From contig CAJXJR010000010.1 in assembly GCA_913055155.1 (NCBI GenBank), positions 62,001-126,000 on the forward strand: a stretch of DNA of 64,000 bases. The letters run 5' to 3'. The translations under genes were made by a program, and so were the position numbers. The notes under the pieces are model-generated. The model searched no databases, had not been told where the DNA came from, and worked only from the letters and a program-made list of their open reading frames with translations. The stretch is from an uncultured Erythrobacter sp. (GTDB lineage Bacteria > Pseudomonadota > Alphaproteobacteria > Sphingomonadales > Sphingomonadaceae). This document shows, one piece after another, positions 51,378 through 59,105 of the stretch. Position 1 is the stretch's first letter. Every line of letters begins with the position of its first letter.

Positions 51378-52867
51378 AGCGCCCCCATCATGTTCACGAG
51401 GTCGATCTTCTCCTGCTCGGTATATTGCAGGTTGTAACGGCGATCATAGAAATCCACGACATCGCGCAGCGTCGCTGCCGAACCGTTGGAGAAATAGGGC
51501 GCCCTCGCCGCGAGGCCCCGCAGCGATTGCGCGGTGATCTTGCCGACATCGAGGCAGCGCCCTGTCGTCAGCGCGAAGCCGGGATCGTGCGTCAGTATCT
51601 CGGTGCCATAGTAGGGATGCGGCTCTCCCGTACAGGTGACACGGAACAGCGGCAAGTGCGGCGCGGGATCGGCGAATGGCGCGTTCTGCGTGCCAAGATC
51701 GATCTGTCCGGGCGCAACGTCGTTACCCATGTTGGTCATATTGTGACACATGGTGCAGGCCTGCCGGAACGGATTGCCGAAAGTCGGGAAGTTGATCCCC
51801 GCACTATCGGTGATGAGGAAAGTCTCGTCGCGGAAGATGCGCGCCCCACGGGCAACGGAGGCGCGGTATTCGCGCTCTTCCTCGCTCAATTCGGCAAGCT
51901 GCTCCTCGCTCATCTGCTCCCACGGTTCGAACTCGCTCCACACGCGCTTGCCATAGGCGCCCAGCATGCCGGCGGGAGAATCCGCCAGGTACTGCGGCCC
52001 GCCCTCGGCACCGTTGGCATTGAGTTCCGTGCCCGAGGCATCGCGCTGCTGCGCGGCATAGACGCTCATCAGGAACTGCGTGATCTCGCTGCGCTGCTGC
52101 GGCGTCATGGCACGCGCCATTTCGAGATGCGCCGCGCCGGCATCGTCCATCTGTGCATCCAGCGTAAGCGCGCGGCGGTCTGCCAGCAGGTTGCCGGAGG
52201 TGGGTTCACCCGTGCGCGGATCCACCGGCACCGGACGACCCAGCTTGGGATCCTGCGGGAAGCCGATAGCCAGCAGATACTTCATGTTCGCGACCGGACG
52301 CGGGCGCCGATAGACCGAGATATTCCCGGCATCCGGCCCACGGTCGCCGATGTTGCAACCCCACGGGTCGCGCACGACCTCGATTTCGAAATCGGTTTCG
52401 ACAGGAGCGCCATTGGCATCGCGCGGTGGCCAGGGGCGTTCGATGCGGAACAGGCCGTAGTCCAGCAGCAGCGAGTGCGAGGCACGCTCGCCCTGCGGCA
52501 TGCTGGGGCAGTTGGAACCATCGACGGCTGCGAAGATCGGGTCGCGCCCGTCTGTCGCATCCCAGCGTTCGCGGGCCGTTTCCGCCGAAAGGCTCATGGA
52601 GTCGGATGGCTGGTGACAGCTCACGCAAGCACGGCCGTTCGCACCGATGGGCTGGAAGAAGGCATTTTGCGTCGTGCGCACCTCTTCATCGGTGAAGAGA
52701 ACGCGCAGCACGCCGCTGTCGTTGGCATAGTCGACCTGCGCGGGCAGCTCGTGCACATCACCGGGTGACCACCATTCGGACTCTTGCGAGTCCTGCGAGT
52801 TGACGGTGGTAGCAACGAACAGTCCGGCAGAGCCGGCGAGCAATGCCAAGGCCATTGACGGCTTCAT
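51374..52867 (-). CDS. Periplasmic diheme cytochrome c, peroxidase/MauG-like (copy 4)
   Basis: A 497-residue exported protein (signal MKPSMALALLAGSAGLFVA). The heme-c motifs are CVSCHQP and CTMCHNM. The C-terminus has GRCLDVGKITAQSLRGLAA, PYFSNG and VVDFYDRRYNLQYT. GGGGAG precedes the ATG at 52867; a GTG at 52891 is less likely. In this unit the cassette follows two acyl-CoA dehydrogenase genes instead of a P450, so its role is probably not tied to one P450. Confidence 0.82.
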   Translation of the reverse strand: MKPSMALALLAGSAGLFVATTVNSQDSQESEWWSPGDVHELPAQVDYANDSGVLRVLFTDEEVRTTQNAFFQPIGANGRACVSCHQPSDSMSLSAETARERWDATDGRDPIFAAVDGSNCPSMPQGERASHSLLLDYGLFRIERPWPPRDANGAPVETDFEIEVVRDPWGCNIGDRGPDAGNISVYRRPRPVANMKYLLAIGFPQDPKLGRPVPVDPRTGEPTSGNLLADRRALTLDAQMDDAGAAHLEMARAMTPQQRSEITQFLMSVYAAQQRDASGTELNANGAEGGPQYLADSPAGMLGAYGKRVWSEFEPWEQMSEEQLAELSEEEREYRASVARGARIFRDETFLITDSAGINFPTFGNPFRQACTMCHNMTNMGNDVAPGQIDLGTQNAPFADPAPHLPLFRVTCTGEPHPYYGTEILTHDPGFALTTGRCLDVGKITAQSLRGLAARAPYFSNGSAATLRDVVDFYDRRYNLQYTEQEKIDLVNMMGAL

Positions 52868-52891
52868 GTATCTTCTCCCCAAAAGCTCCAC

Positions 52892-53983
52892 TCAGAATCC
52901 AAGCAGCGTGGCGTACCGGTCGCGGTGATAAGCCGCGTTCCCCAGCATCGCCTCGGTCACGCGGGCGCGCTTGAGGTAAAAGCCTGCATCGTGCGCATCG
53001 GTCATGCCGATGCCGCCGTGCATCTGGATCATCTCGCGCGACACGAGGTTCAGCGTCTCGCAGATACGCGCCTTCGCAAGACTGGCCAGCTGGGAAAGCT
53101 CGTCGGCGCCGTCGTCGATGGCATCCAGTGCGGCCTCGATGCAGGACCGTGTCAGTTCGATCTCGCGGAACATTTCGGCCGCGCGGTGCTGCAAGGCCTG
53201 GAACGCACCGATAGGCTGTCCGAACTGCTCGCGCACCTTCAGGTATTCCACCGTGGTGTCGAAAGCCTGCTGCGCAATGCCAAGCATCTCCGCCGCAAGG
53301 TAGATGCGCCCACGATCGAGCACGGCCTCCAGCAACTGCGCCCCACCTTCCAGGCACCAGTCCGGCTGGATGACGACGCTGTCGAATGTCACGTGCGCGC
53401 TGTCGCGGCTATCCATCATGTTCAGCGCCTGGCGGCTGACACCCTCAGCATCGGCCGGCACGGCAAAAAGCTGGACCGCGCCGCTCTCCATGCCGGAGAC
53501 GATCAGCACGTCGGCAACGCTGCCATCCTGCACGAACTGCTTACGGCCAGACAGCTTGCCGTCCTCGACGCCGGCATCGACTTTCGCCGGCTCGTGCCGC
53601 GGGCCTTCGTCGATCGCCAGCGCGCCGGTTGCTGCCCCTTCGGCAAATCGCGGCAGCCATTCGACCTGCGCCGCACCGCTTCCGCCCAGCACGATGGCAT
53701 TGGCGGCAATCGCCGTTGAAAGGAGCGGCGACGGCGTAAGCGTGCGGCCCAGTTCCTCCAGCACGACGCCCAGCGAGCGATGGCCGAAATCCAGGCCACC
53801 GTGGTCTTCGGGAATGATGATCCCGGTCCAGCCCATTTCCGCCATCTGGTCCCACGCGGCGGGATCGAAGCGCGCTTCACCGGCATCGCGCAGCTTGCGA
53901 AAAGCCGAAACGGGGCTTTGCTCGAACGCCCAGTCCCGGGCCATGTCGCGCAGCATGGTCTGTTCTTCGGACAATGCTACCAT
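52892..53983 (-). CDS. Acyl-CoA dehydrogenase, subunit 1 of a probable heteromer
   Basis: A 363-residue FAD-dependent acyl-CoA dehydrogenase. Family blocks are ELGRTLTPSPLLSTAIAANA, VREQFGQPIGAFQALQH and QMHGGIGMTDAHDAGFYLKRA. The usual C-terminal YEGT-like loop with the catalytic glutamate is replaced by VTEAMLGNAAYHRDRY. Paired dehydrogenase genes of this shape make alpha2-beta2 enzymes in bacterial steroid side-chain oxidation. Its partner lies 11 bases upstream. GAGGAG precedes the ATG. It would desaturate a bulky acyl-CoA. Confidence 0.88.
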   Translation of the reverse strand: MVALSEEQTMLRDMARDWAFEQSPVSAFRKLRDAGEARFDPAAWDQMAEMGWTGIIIPEDHGGLDFGHRSLGVVLEELGRTLTPSPLLSTAIAANAIVLGGSGAAQVEWLPRFAEGAATGALAIDEGPRHEPAKVDAGVEDGKLSGRKQFVQDGSVADVLIVSGMESGAVQLFAVPADAEGVSRQALNMMDSRDSAHVTFDSVVIQPDWCLEGGAQLLEAVLDRGRIYLAAEMLGIAQQAFDTTVEYLKVREQFGQPIGAFQALQHRAAEMFREIELTRSCIEAALDAIDDGADELSQLASLAKARICETLNLVSREMIQMHGGIGMTDAHDAGFYLKRARVTEAMLGNAAYHRDRYATLLGF

Positions 53984-53994
53984 CGTCGTTCTCC

Positions 53995-55197
53995 TCAGGC
54001 CTTGTAGACGGTGTCGGGCAAGCCCAGCACACGCTTGGAAATGATGTTGTTCTGCACTTCGTAACTGCCGGCAGCGATCGACATCGCCTTGCCCGACAGG
54101 AAGGCACGGGCGACGCCCAGATCGTCTTCGCTGAAGGCATCGCCGCTCCACCCCATGGCCTGCTGACCCATGATTTCCAGCGCCAGTTCCGCCCGCACCT
54201 GCTTCACCGTGGAGCCGGCATTCTTCAGGATCGAAGCGACCGCGCCACGCACTTGCGGCGAGATGCCGGGCTCTGCGGTACGCCGGGAGGTCAGGCGGAA
54301 AGCCTGCTCTTCCATCAGCGCGGCGGCAATCCGTCCGCGCAGATCAGCATCGGCCAGCTTGCCGTCGTCATCGAGACCGACATGCTCCTGCGCCAGTGCG
54401 ACGAGGCCGGGGCCCGGCAGGTCGCCATGGCTGCCCTTGCTCATGGCCACGAACTTGCGCTCAACCTGCAACTGGTACCGTGCCACTTCCCAGCCGCCGT
54501 TGACCTCTCCCAGGATGTTCTCCTTGGGCACTTTGACGTCGGTCAGGAAGGTTTCGCAGAATGGCGAGGTGCCGTCGATCAGCTTGATGCGACGGACCTC
54601 GAAGCCCGGCGATGCCATGTCCACGAGGATGAAACTGATGCCGCCGTGCTTCTGGCTGGTATCGGTGCGCACGAGGCAGAAACACCAGTCGGATTCCATC
54701 CCGCCGGAAGTCCAGATCTTCTGGCCGTTGAGGATGTAGTGATCCCCGGCATCCTCTGCCTTGGTAGAAAGGCCCGCAAGGTCGCTGCCCGCGCCTGGTT
54801 CGGAGAAACCCTGGCACCAGCGGATCTCGCCCTGCGCCATCTTGGTAAGGTGATAGCGCTTCTGCTCCTCCGTACCATACTGCTTCATGGTCTCGCCAAA
54901 GACCTGTTCGCGCGTGCCGACCGGATTGTAGGCACCGATTCGGGTAAGTTCCTCGTTCAGGACTTTGATGTCGTCCCTGGAGAAATCAGCACCGCCGTAT
55001 TCCACCGGCCACTGCGGGAAGCACCAGCCCTTGTGCCCCATGGCGAGGCGCCACTTGCGGGAAAGGTCCGCGTCCGCCTCTCGCACGGCAGGATCGACCA
55101 GCTCCCTGGGAAAGTTCTCTTCCAGCCAGGCGCGGATCTCGCCGCGCAATCCATCTGCCGATGTGGCCCGAGGCTCAAGGGTTTCAGCTTGTGTCAT
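53995..55197 (-). CDS. Acyl-CoA dehydrogenase, subunit 2 of a probable heteromer
   Basis: A 400-residue FAD-dependent acyl-CoA dehydrogenase. The N-terminus has WCFPQWPVEYGG, followed by WCQGFSEPGAGSDLAGLSTKA (flavin site) and IWTSGGMESDWCFCLVRTD; the end AGSYEVQNNIISKRVLGLP is typical of the FadE28/FadE29-like heteromeric group. It lies between the MFS gene at 55218 and the first dehydrogenase subunit, all close together. Together they probably introduce a double bond into a CoA ester of a ring-bearing acid. Confidence 0.9.
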   Translation of the reverse strand: MTQAETLEPRATSADGLRGEIRAWLEENFPRELVDPAVREADADLSRKWRLAMGHKGWCFPQWPVEYGGADFSRDDIKVLNEELTRIGAYNPVGTREQVFGETMKQYGTEEQKRYHLTKMAQGEIRWCQGFSEPGAGSDLAGLSTKAEDAGDHYILNGQKIWTSGGMESDWCFCLVRTDTSQKHGGISFILVDMASPGFEVRRIKLIDGTSPFCETFLTDVKVPKENILGEVNGGWEVARYQLQVERKFVAMSKGSHGDLPGPGLVALAQEHVGLDDDGKLADADLRGRIAAALMEEQAFRLTSRRTAEPGISPQVRGAVASILKNAGSTVKQVRAELALEIMGQQAMGWSGDAFSEDDLGVARAFLSGKAMSIAAGSYEVQNNIISKRVLGLPDTVYKA

Positions 55198-55217
55198 TTC
55201 ATTCCCTTTGGGGTTGA

Positions 55218-56633
55218 TCAATCCATTACGAGGCGAAGGTGCTTGGAGGCGAGGTAATAGAACACCACCGGAACGATATAGAGCACCGTGATTATGCGCA
55301 GCGCGGTCTCCAGCCCTTTTGACGAGGCCGCCGCGCATGGTCCCTGCAAGGCCGCGGAAAGCTGTGCCGCGGGGCCAGAGCAGACATCGGAATAGGTGCC
55401 CAGCGTGGCATCGAACGCGCCACCTGCTGCCCAGTCGCTCAGCACACCGACAAGTGGCGGCCCGACCGAGCTGCCGATCATGGTAACCGCCAGCAGCATG
55501 ACAGCCGAAGCGGTTGCGCGCATGTGCGGCGGGACCAGCGTCTGGATGGCCGCAAAGTTGGGACCGTTCTTCATCGCCTGGAAAACGCTGGCGGCAATGA
55601 CGAATGCTGCGGCAAGCGCCCAGGAGCTGACCGAATAGGCCGTGAAGAAGAAGATACCTGCCCCCGCAGCACCGACGGCGGGCACGAACATGTAGGATTG
55701 GCCATGCTCGCCGGAGAACCTGTCGGCCACGAAGCCGCCCAGTAGCGCCCCGAATATCCCGCCAAGGCCAAGGCCGAGCGAAAGCACGATGCCCGCCTCC
55801 TGCAAGGTCATGCCAAACTTGCGCAGCAGGAACGATGCCGTGAACAGCAGTGTCGAGGTCATGACCAGTGAAGAGGTCATCGTGGACATGAAGATCAGCA
55901 CGAATGGCTTGCTGGTAAACAGCCACTTCATGTCTTCGAGGAATTTGGAAGGCTTGGGCGTATCGCCCGCCGCTGCAGTGTTGTCGTTGCTCTCCCCCGT
56001 CTTGCGCGGATCGCGCACCGTCAGGCGAAAGACGATGGCAATCAGCACGCCCGGCACGCCCACCGCCACGAAGGCCCAGCGCCAGCCGAATTCCGTGGCG
56101 ACATAGGCCCCCACCAGCGGCGCAACAAAGCCTGCCAGCGGCGTCGCCATGCCAAGAACGGCAGTGGCGAAGCCGCGCTGACGTGGAGCGAAATAGTCCG
56201 CAATCAACGAGTAGATCGAGGGCGCCCCGCCCCCTTCGGCAACGCCCACGCCCATGCGCGCGACGAACAACTGCGCGTAAGAGCCGACCGCTGCGCACAA
56301 GGCCGTGAAGGCCGACCAGACCGTGAGGCTGACAGCCAGGATGTTGATCCGATCATAGCGGTCTGCCAGCCGCGCGATGGGGATTGCGGAAAGGCCATAG
56401 AGAATGCCGAATGCAGGCCCGGTAAGCAGGCCCAGCTGCAGGTCGGTCAGCCCCATCTCGTCCTTGATGGGCTCCTGCACGATCGTCATGATCAGGCGGT
56501 CGAGATAATTCGACAGCATGATCAGCATCAGCATGACCATGACGAAAATCTGGCGACCCGACCACAAGCCCTTTTTCGCGGCTTCCGCCTTGGGCTCAGC
56601 GTCCTGCACCGAATCGGCCGATTGACTAGACAT
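55218..56633 (-). CDS. MFS transporter
   Basis: A 471-residue 12-TM carrier with an extra hydrophilic N-terminus. The opening LIMLSNYLDRLIMTIVQEPIKDEMGLTDLQLG resembles the carrier at 13682, and both fit the sphingomonad group often found beside aromatic and terpenoid catabolic genes. The ATG at 56633 is preferred, because an earlier ATG at 56738 would contain the palindrome at 56720-56735. First gene of the operon with the acyl-CoA dehydrogenases and the fourth cytochrome cassette. Confidence 0.87.
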   Translation of the reverse strand: MSSQSADSVQDAEPKAEAAKKGLWSGRQIFVMVMLMLIMLSNYLDRLIMTIVQEPIKDEMGLTDLQLGLLTGPAFGILYGLSAIPIARLADRYDRINILAVSLTVWSAFTALCAAVGSYAQLFVARMGVGVAEGGGAPSIYSLIADYFAPRQRGFATAVLGMATPLAGFVAPLVGAYVATEFGWRWAFVAVGVPGVLIAIVFRLTVRDPRKTGESNDNTAAAGDTPKPSKFLEDMKWLFTSKPFVLIFMSTMTSSLVMTSTLLFTASFLLRKFGMTLQEAGIVLSLGLGLGGIFGALLGGFVADRFSGEHGQSYMFVPAVGAAGAGIFFFTAYSVSSWALAAAFVIAASVFQAMKNGPNFAAIQTLVPPHMRATASAVMLLAVTMIGSSVGPPLVGVLSDWAAGGAFDATLGTYSDVCSGPAAQLSAALQGPCAAASSKGLETALRIITVLYIVPVVFYYLASKHLRLVMD

Positions 56634-56719
56634 GCAAATTCCTTCTCCCGACGACGCTTGAGGCTGTTGTTCTGTTATCTCGCCCGACGTTCGCGGGCGA
56701 TGCCTCTCGATCGCCTCTG

Positions 56720-56735
56720 CATACCGATGCGTATG
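56720..56735. promoter_or_regulatory. Palindromic operator-like site CATACC-GATG-CGTATG
   Basis: One mismatch from perfect arms; with the flanking bases GCATAC and GTATGC also pair. It lies 87 bp before the MFS start at 56633 and 150 bp before the divergent P450 at 56886. Confidence 0.6.
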
Positions 56736-56795
56736 CATCTAATCAGATCAAATTTTGGCGCCTACACTCGCCTAATAGGCACGATTTGGCTTTGA

Positions 56796-56823
56796 TTGCA
56801 ACGCTACAATACGGTAGAGTTTG
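56796..56823. promoter_or_regulatory. Overlapping weak operator-like sites before a P450
   Basis: TTGCAACGCTACAA (56796-56809) is an inverted repeat around CG with two mismatched pairs, and AATACG-GTAG-AGTTTG (56808-56823) matches the left half of the CATACG palindrome. The arrangement mirrors 2775-2802. Both lie 63-90 bp before the P450 start at 56886. Confidence 0.35.
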
Positions 56824-56885
56824 TTTTTAGAAGCGTGGAACGGGCAGGCACGCAGGATGCGCCCGCAAGAGAGGACAGCTGAGAA

Positions 56886-58064
56886 ATGACGACAGAGGAA
56901 AAGCACGCCTGGTGCCCGATGGACCCGCAGCTGGCGGGTGATCAGCGCGGTGGATACGATGCACTGCGCGAGGAAACCGGCTTTGCCCACGATCCGCGCA
57001 TGGGCTGGACGGCCATGCGTTTTGACGATGTGGTGGAGATCCTGCGCAACCCCGCCGTGTTCAGCAATGCGGCAGCCTGGGAGGCCATCGACCCCGACCT
57101 CAAGAAGGACGAGCGGGCCATCCCTCTCTCGCTCGATCCGCCAGAGCATACGCAGTATCGCAACCTGCTGAAGGCGCTGTTCCGCCCTGCACGCGTTGCC
57201 ACTTTCGAGGATCAGGCGCGCGAAAAGGCCTCCCGGCTGATTGACGCCTTGGTGGAGGCGGGCACCGCCGATCTCGTCCAGGGACTGAGTGACCCCTATC
57301 CCGTACAGTCGCTATGTACCTTCCTTGGCTGGCAGGACGAGAACTGGGCCGACATCAAGCGCTGGTCTCGCGAGTTGACCAGGGCACGCGCCGCCGGCAA
57401 TCGCGAGGAGGCCGATGCCCTGTTCAACATGTGGCGCGACTACATCCGCACAGTGCTGGAGGCGCGCAAGGTCGAACCGCGCGAGGACGTGACTAGCTGG
57501 CTAATCGAGCTTGGCGAAGACGGCACCGTGCTCAATGACGAGCAGATTATCTCCATCCTACGCCTGCTCCTGGTCGCCGGACACGGCACCACCACCACCG
57601 CTATCGGCAACATGGCCGAGTACCTGGCGCAGAACCCGGAGAAGCAACAGTTTCTGCGCGAAAACCCGGACAAGCTGCCCCTCGCGATCGAGGAAATGCT
57701 GCGTTACGACGCACCGCAGATGGCAATGCCGCGCCGTACCCTGTGCCCGGCACAAGTGGGGGACCAGCATTTCGAGGAAGGCGAGACCATCTGGCTGAAC
57801 TTCCTTGCCGCCAACCGCGATCCGCGCGCTTTCGACAATCCTGCCGAGTGCAATTTCGCCCGCAAGCCCAATCGCCACATCGCCTTCGGCGCAGGCATTC
57901 ACCAGTGCCTGGGATCGCCCTTCGGTCGCATGGAGGTGCGCGTGGCGCTGGAGGAACTGCTGAAACGCACGAGTTCTTTCCGCTTCGCGCCTGGCGGTGT
58001 GCAGACGCGTGCCAGTTTCCCGCACAATCAGCCCGCGCAACTGGATCTCGAATTCGTCCGCTAG
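56886..58064 (+). CDS. Cytochrome P450 (type C)
   Basis: A 392-residue P450. The I-helix is AGHGTTTT with glycine at the acid position, the K-helix EEMLR, and the heme loop HIAFGAGIHQCLGSPFGR. It shares AIPLSLDPPEHTQYRNLLKALF with relatives at 12510 and 45684. GAGAGGACAG precedes the ATG. Transcribed alone and convergent with the enoyl-CoA hydratase gene. Confidence 0.94.
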   Translation: MTTEEKHAWCPMDPQLAGDQRGGYDALREETGFAHDPRMGWTAMRFDDVVEILRNPAVFSNAAAWEAIDPDLKKDERAIPLSLDPPEHTQYRNLLKALFRPARVATFEDQAREKASRLIDALVEAGTADLVQGLSDPYPVQSLCTFLGWQDENWADIKRWSRELTRARAAGNREEADALFNMWRDYIRTVLEARKVEPREDVTSWLIELGEDGTVLNDEQIISILRLLLVAGHGTTTTAIGNMAEYLAQNPEKQQFLRENPDKLPLAIEEMLRYDAPQMAMPRRTLCPAQVGDQHFEEGETIWLNFLAANRDPRAFDNPAECNFARKPNRHIAFGAGIHQCLGSPFGRMEVRVALEELLKRTSSFRFAPGGVQTRASFPHNQPAQLDLEFVR

Positions 58065-58177
58065 GGCCGCCCGTCGCCTTGCGACCCCGGCGGCATGCAG
58101 AAGCTGCCGGGCAAGGGGCATGCGCACCCGTCGAATGAAGGCGCGCGCAGCGGGATTGTCCGCGGCAGCCGGGCGCT

Positions 58178-58927
58178 TTATCGCCTGGCGAAGAAGGCGG
58201 CGATGGCCTGCTGCACTTCAGGGCCCTTCAGCGCGCCTGCGAATACCTCTACCTCCACCTCGATCTGCCGCAATACGGCCTCGCGATTGTCAGCCAACAG
58301 CTTGCGGGTCTTGGCCAGGGCCTGCGGCGGGCGCTTGAGCAGGTCGGCAACACGGCTGCGGGCATGATCCTGCACTTCCGCGGCGGTCATCGTGCGCGTC
58401 ACGAAGCCACTGGCTGCGGCATCCTTCGCCGAAAGCGGTTCGCCAAGCATAAGCAGTTCCGCCGCCCTGGCCCGACCGAAGACGGCAGGCGCCGCGATGC
58501 TGGATCCGCCCTCTGGCACCAGGCCCAGGTTGACGAACGGCATGATGAACTGCGCGTCTTCCGCAGCATAGACAAGGTCGAAGTGGAACAACATCGTGGT
58601 GCCAACGCCTACCGCTGCGCCCTGCACGGCGGCGACCAGCGGCTTTTCGAAATTGGCGACGGCACGGATGAAGTCGATCGCTTCCGTTGCGCCCGTTTCG
58701 GCAACCGCGATGAAATCCTTAAGGTCGTTACCGGCACAGAAGCTTTCCCCTTCACCGGTGAAAAGAACGACGCGAATGTCATCCGCCGCCGAGGCACGCT
58801 CCAGCGCCTCGATCATCTGGCCGTACATGGCTAGCGTAATGGCGTTCTTGCGGTCCGGACGGTTGAGCCGGATTTCCAGGCATCCCGGCGTTTCCAGCAA
58901 CTGGATTTCCTGATCCGACACAAGCAT
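58178..58927 (-). CDS. Enoyl-CoA hydratase/isomerase family protein
   Basis: About 249 residues of crotonase fold. GESFCAGNDLKDF and VQGAAVGVGTTMLFHFDLVYA form the oxyanion-hole regions; NLGLVPEGGSS holds the usual catalytic glutamate in a canonical place. The ATG at 58927 is close to GGGGAG; a GTG at 58921 has better spacing. It diverges from the Rieske operon at 59106. It would hydrate or isomerise an enoyl-CoA made by the dehydrogenases. Confidence 0.9.
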   Translation of the reverse strand: MLVSDQEIQLLETPGCLEIRLNRPDRKNAITLAMYGQMIEALERASAADDIRVVLFTGEGESFCAGNDLKDFIAVAETGATEAIDFIRAVANFEKPLVAAVQGAAVGVGTTMLFHFDLVYAAEDAQFIMPFVNLGLVPEGGSSIAAPAVFGRARAAELLMLGEPLSAKDAAASGFVTRTMTAAEVQDHARSRVADLLKRPPQALAKTRKLLADNREAVLRQIEVEVEVFAGALKGPEVQQAIAAFFARR

Positions 58928-59073
58928 CTCCCCAATTCTCGAAGGTCCGAAAACAGTACTCCGGCGCACTGTCTTGCACCGCTGCTAGGGCGATACGCGC
59001 GGGGTTTCAAGCGAAGGCTGGGACTGACCGCGGAGGCGGTGCGAATTGGATATGGACAAATCCACACCATTTC

Positions 59074-59089
59074 CATACACCCGCGTATG
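59074..59089. promoter_or_regulatory. Palindromic operator-like site CATACA-CCCG-CGTATG
   Basis: One mismatch in the core; the symmetry extends outward as TTCCATAC and GTATGGAA. It ends 16 bp before the Rieske alpha start at 59106, so bound protein would block the ribosome site and the start of the message. Confidence 0.6.
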
Positions 59090-59105
59090 GAAAGAGGGTG
59101 CAAAC

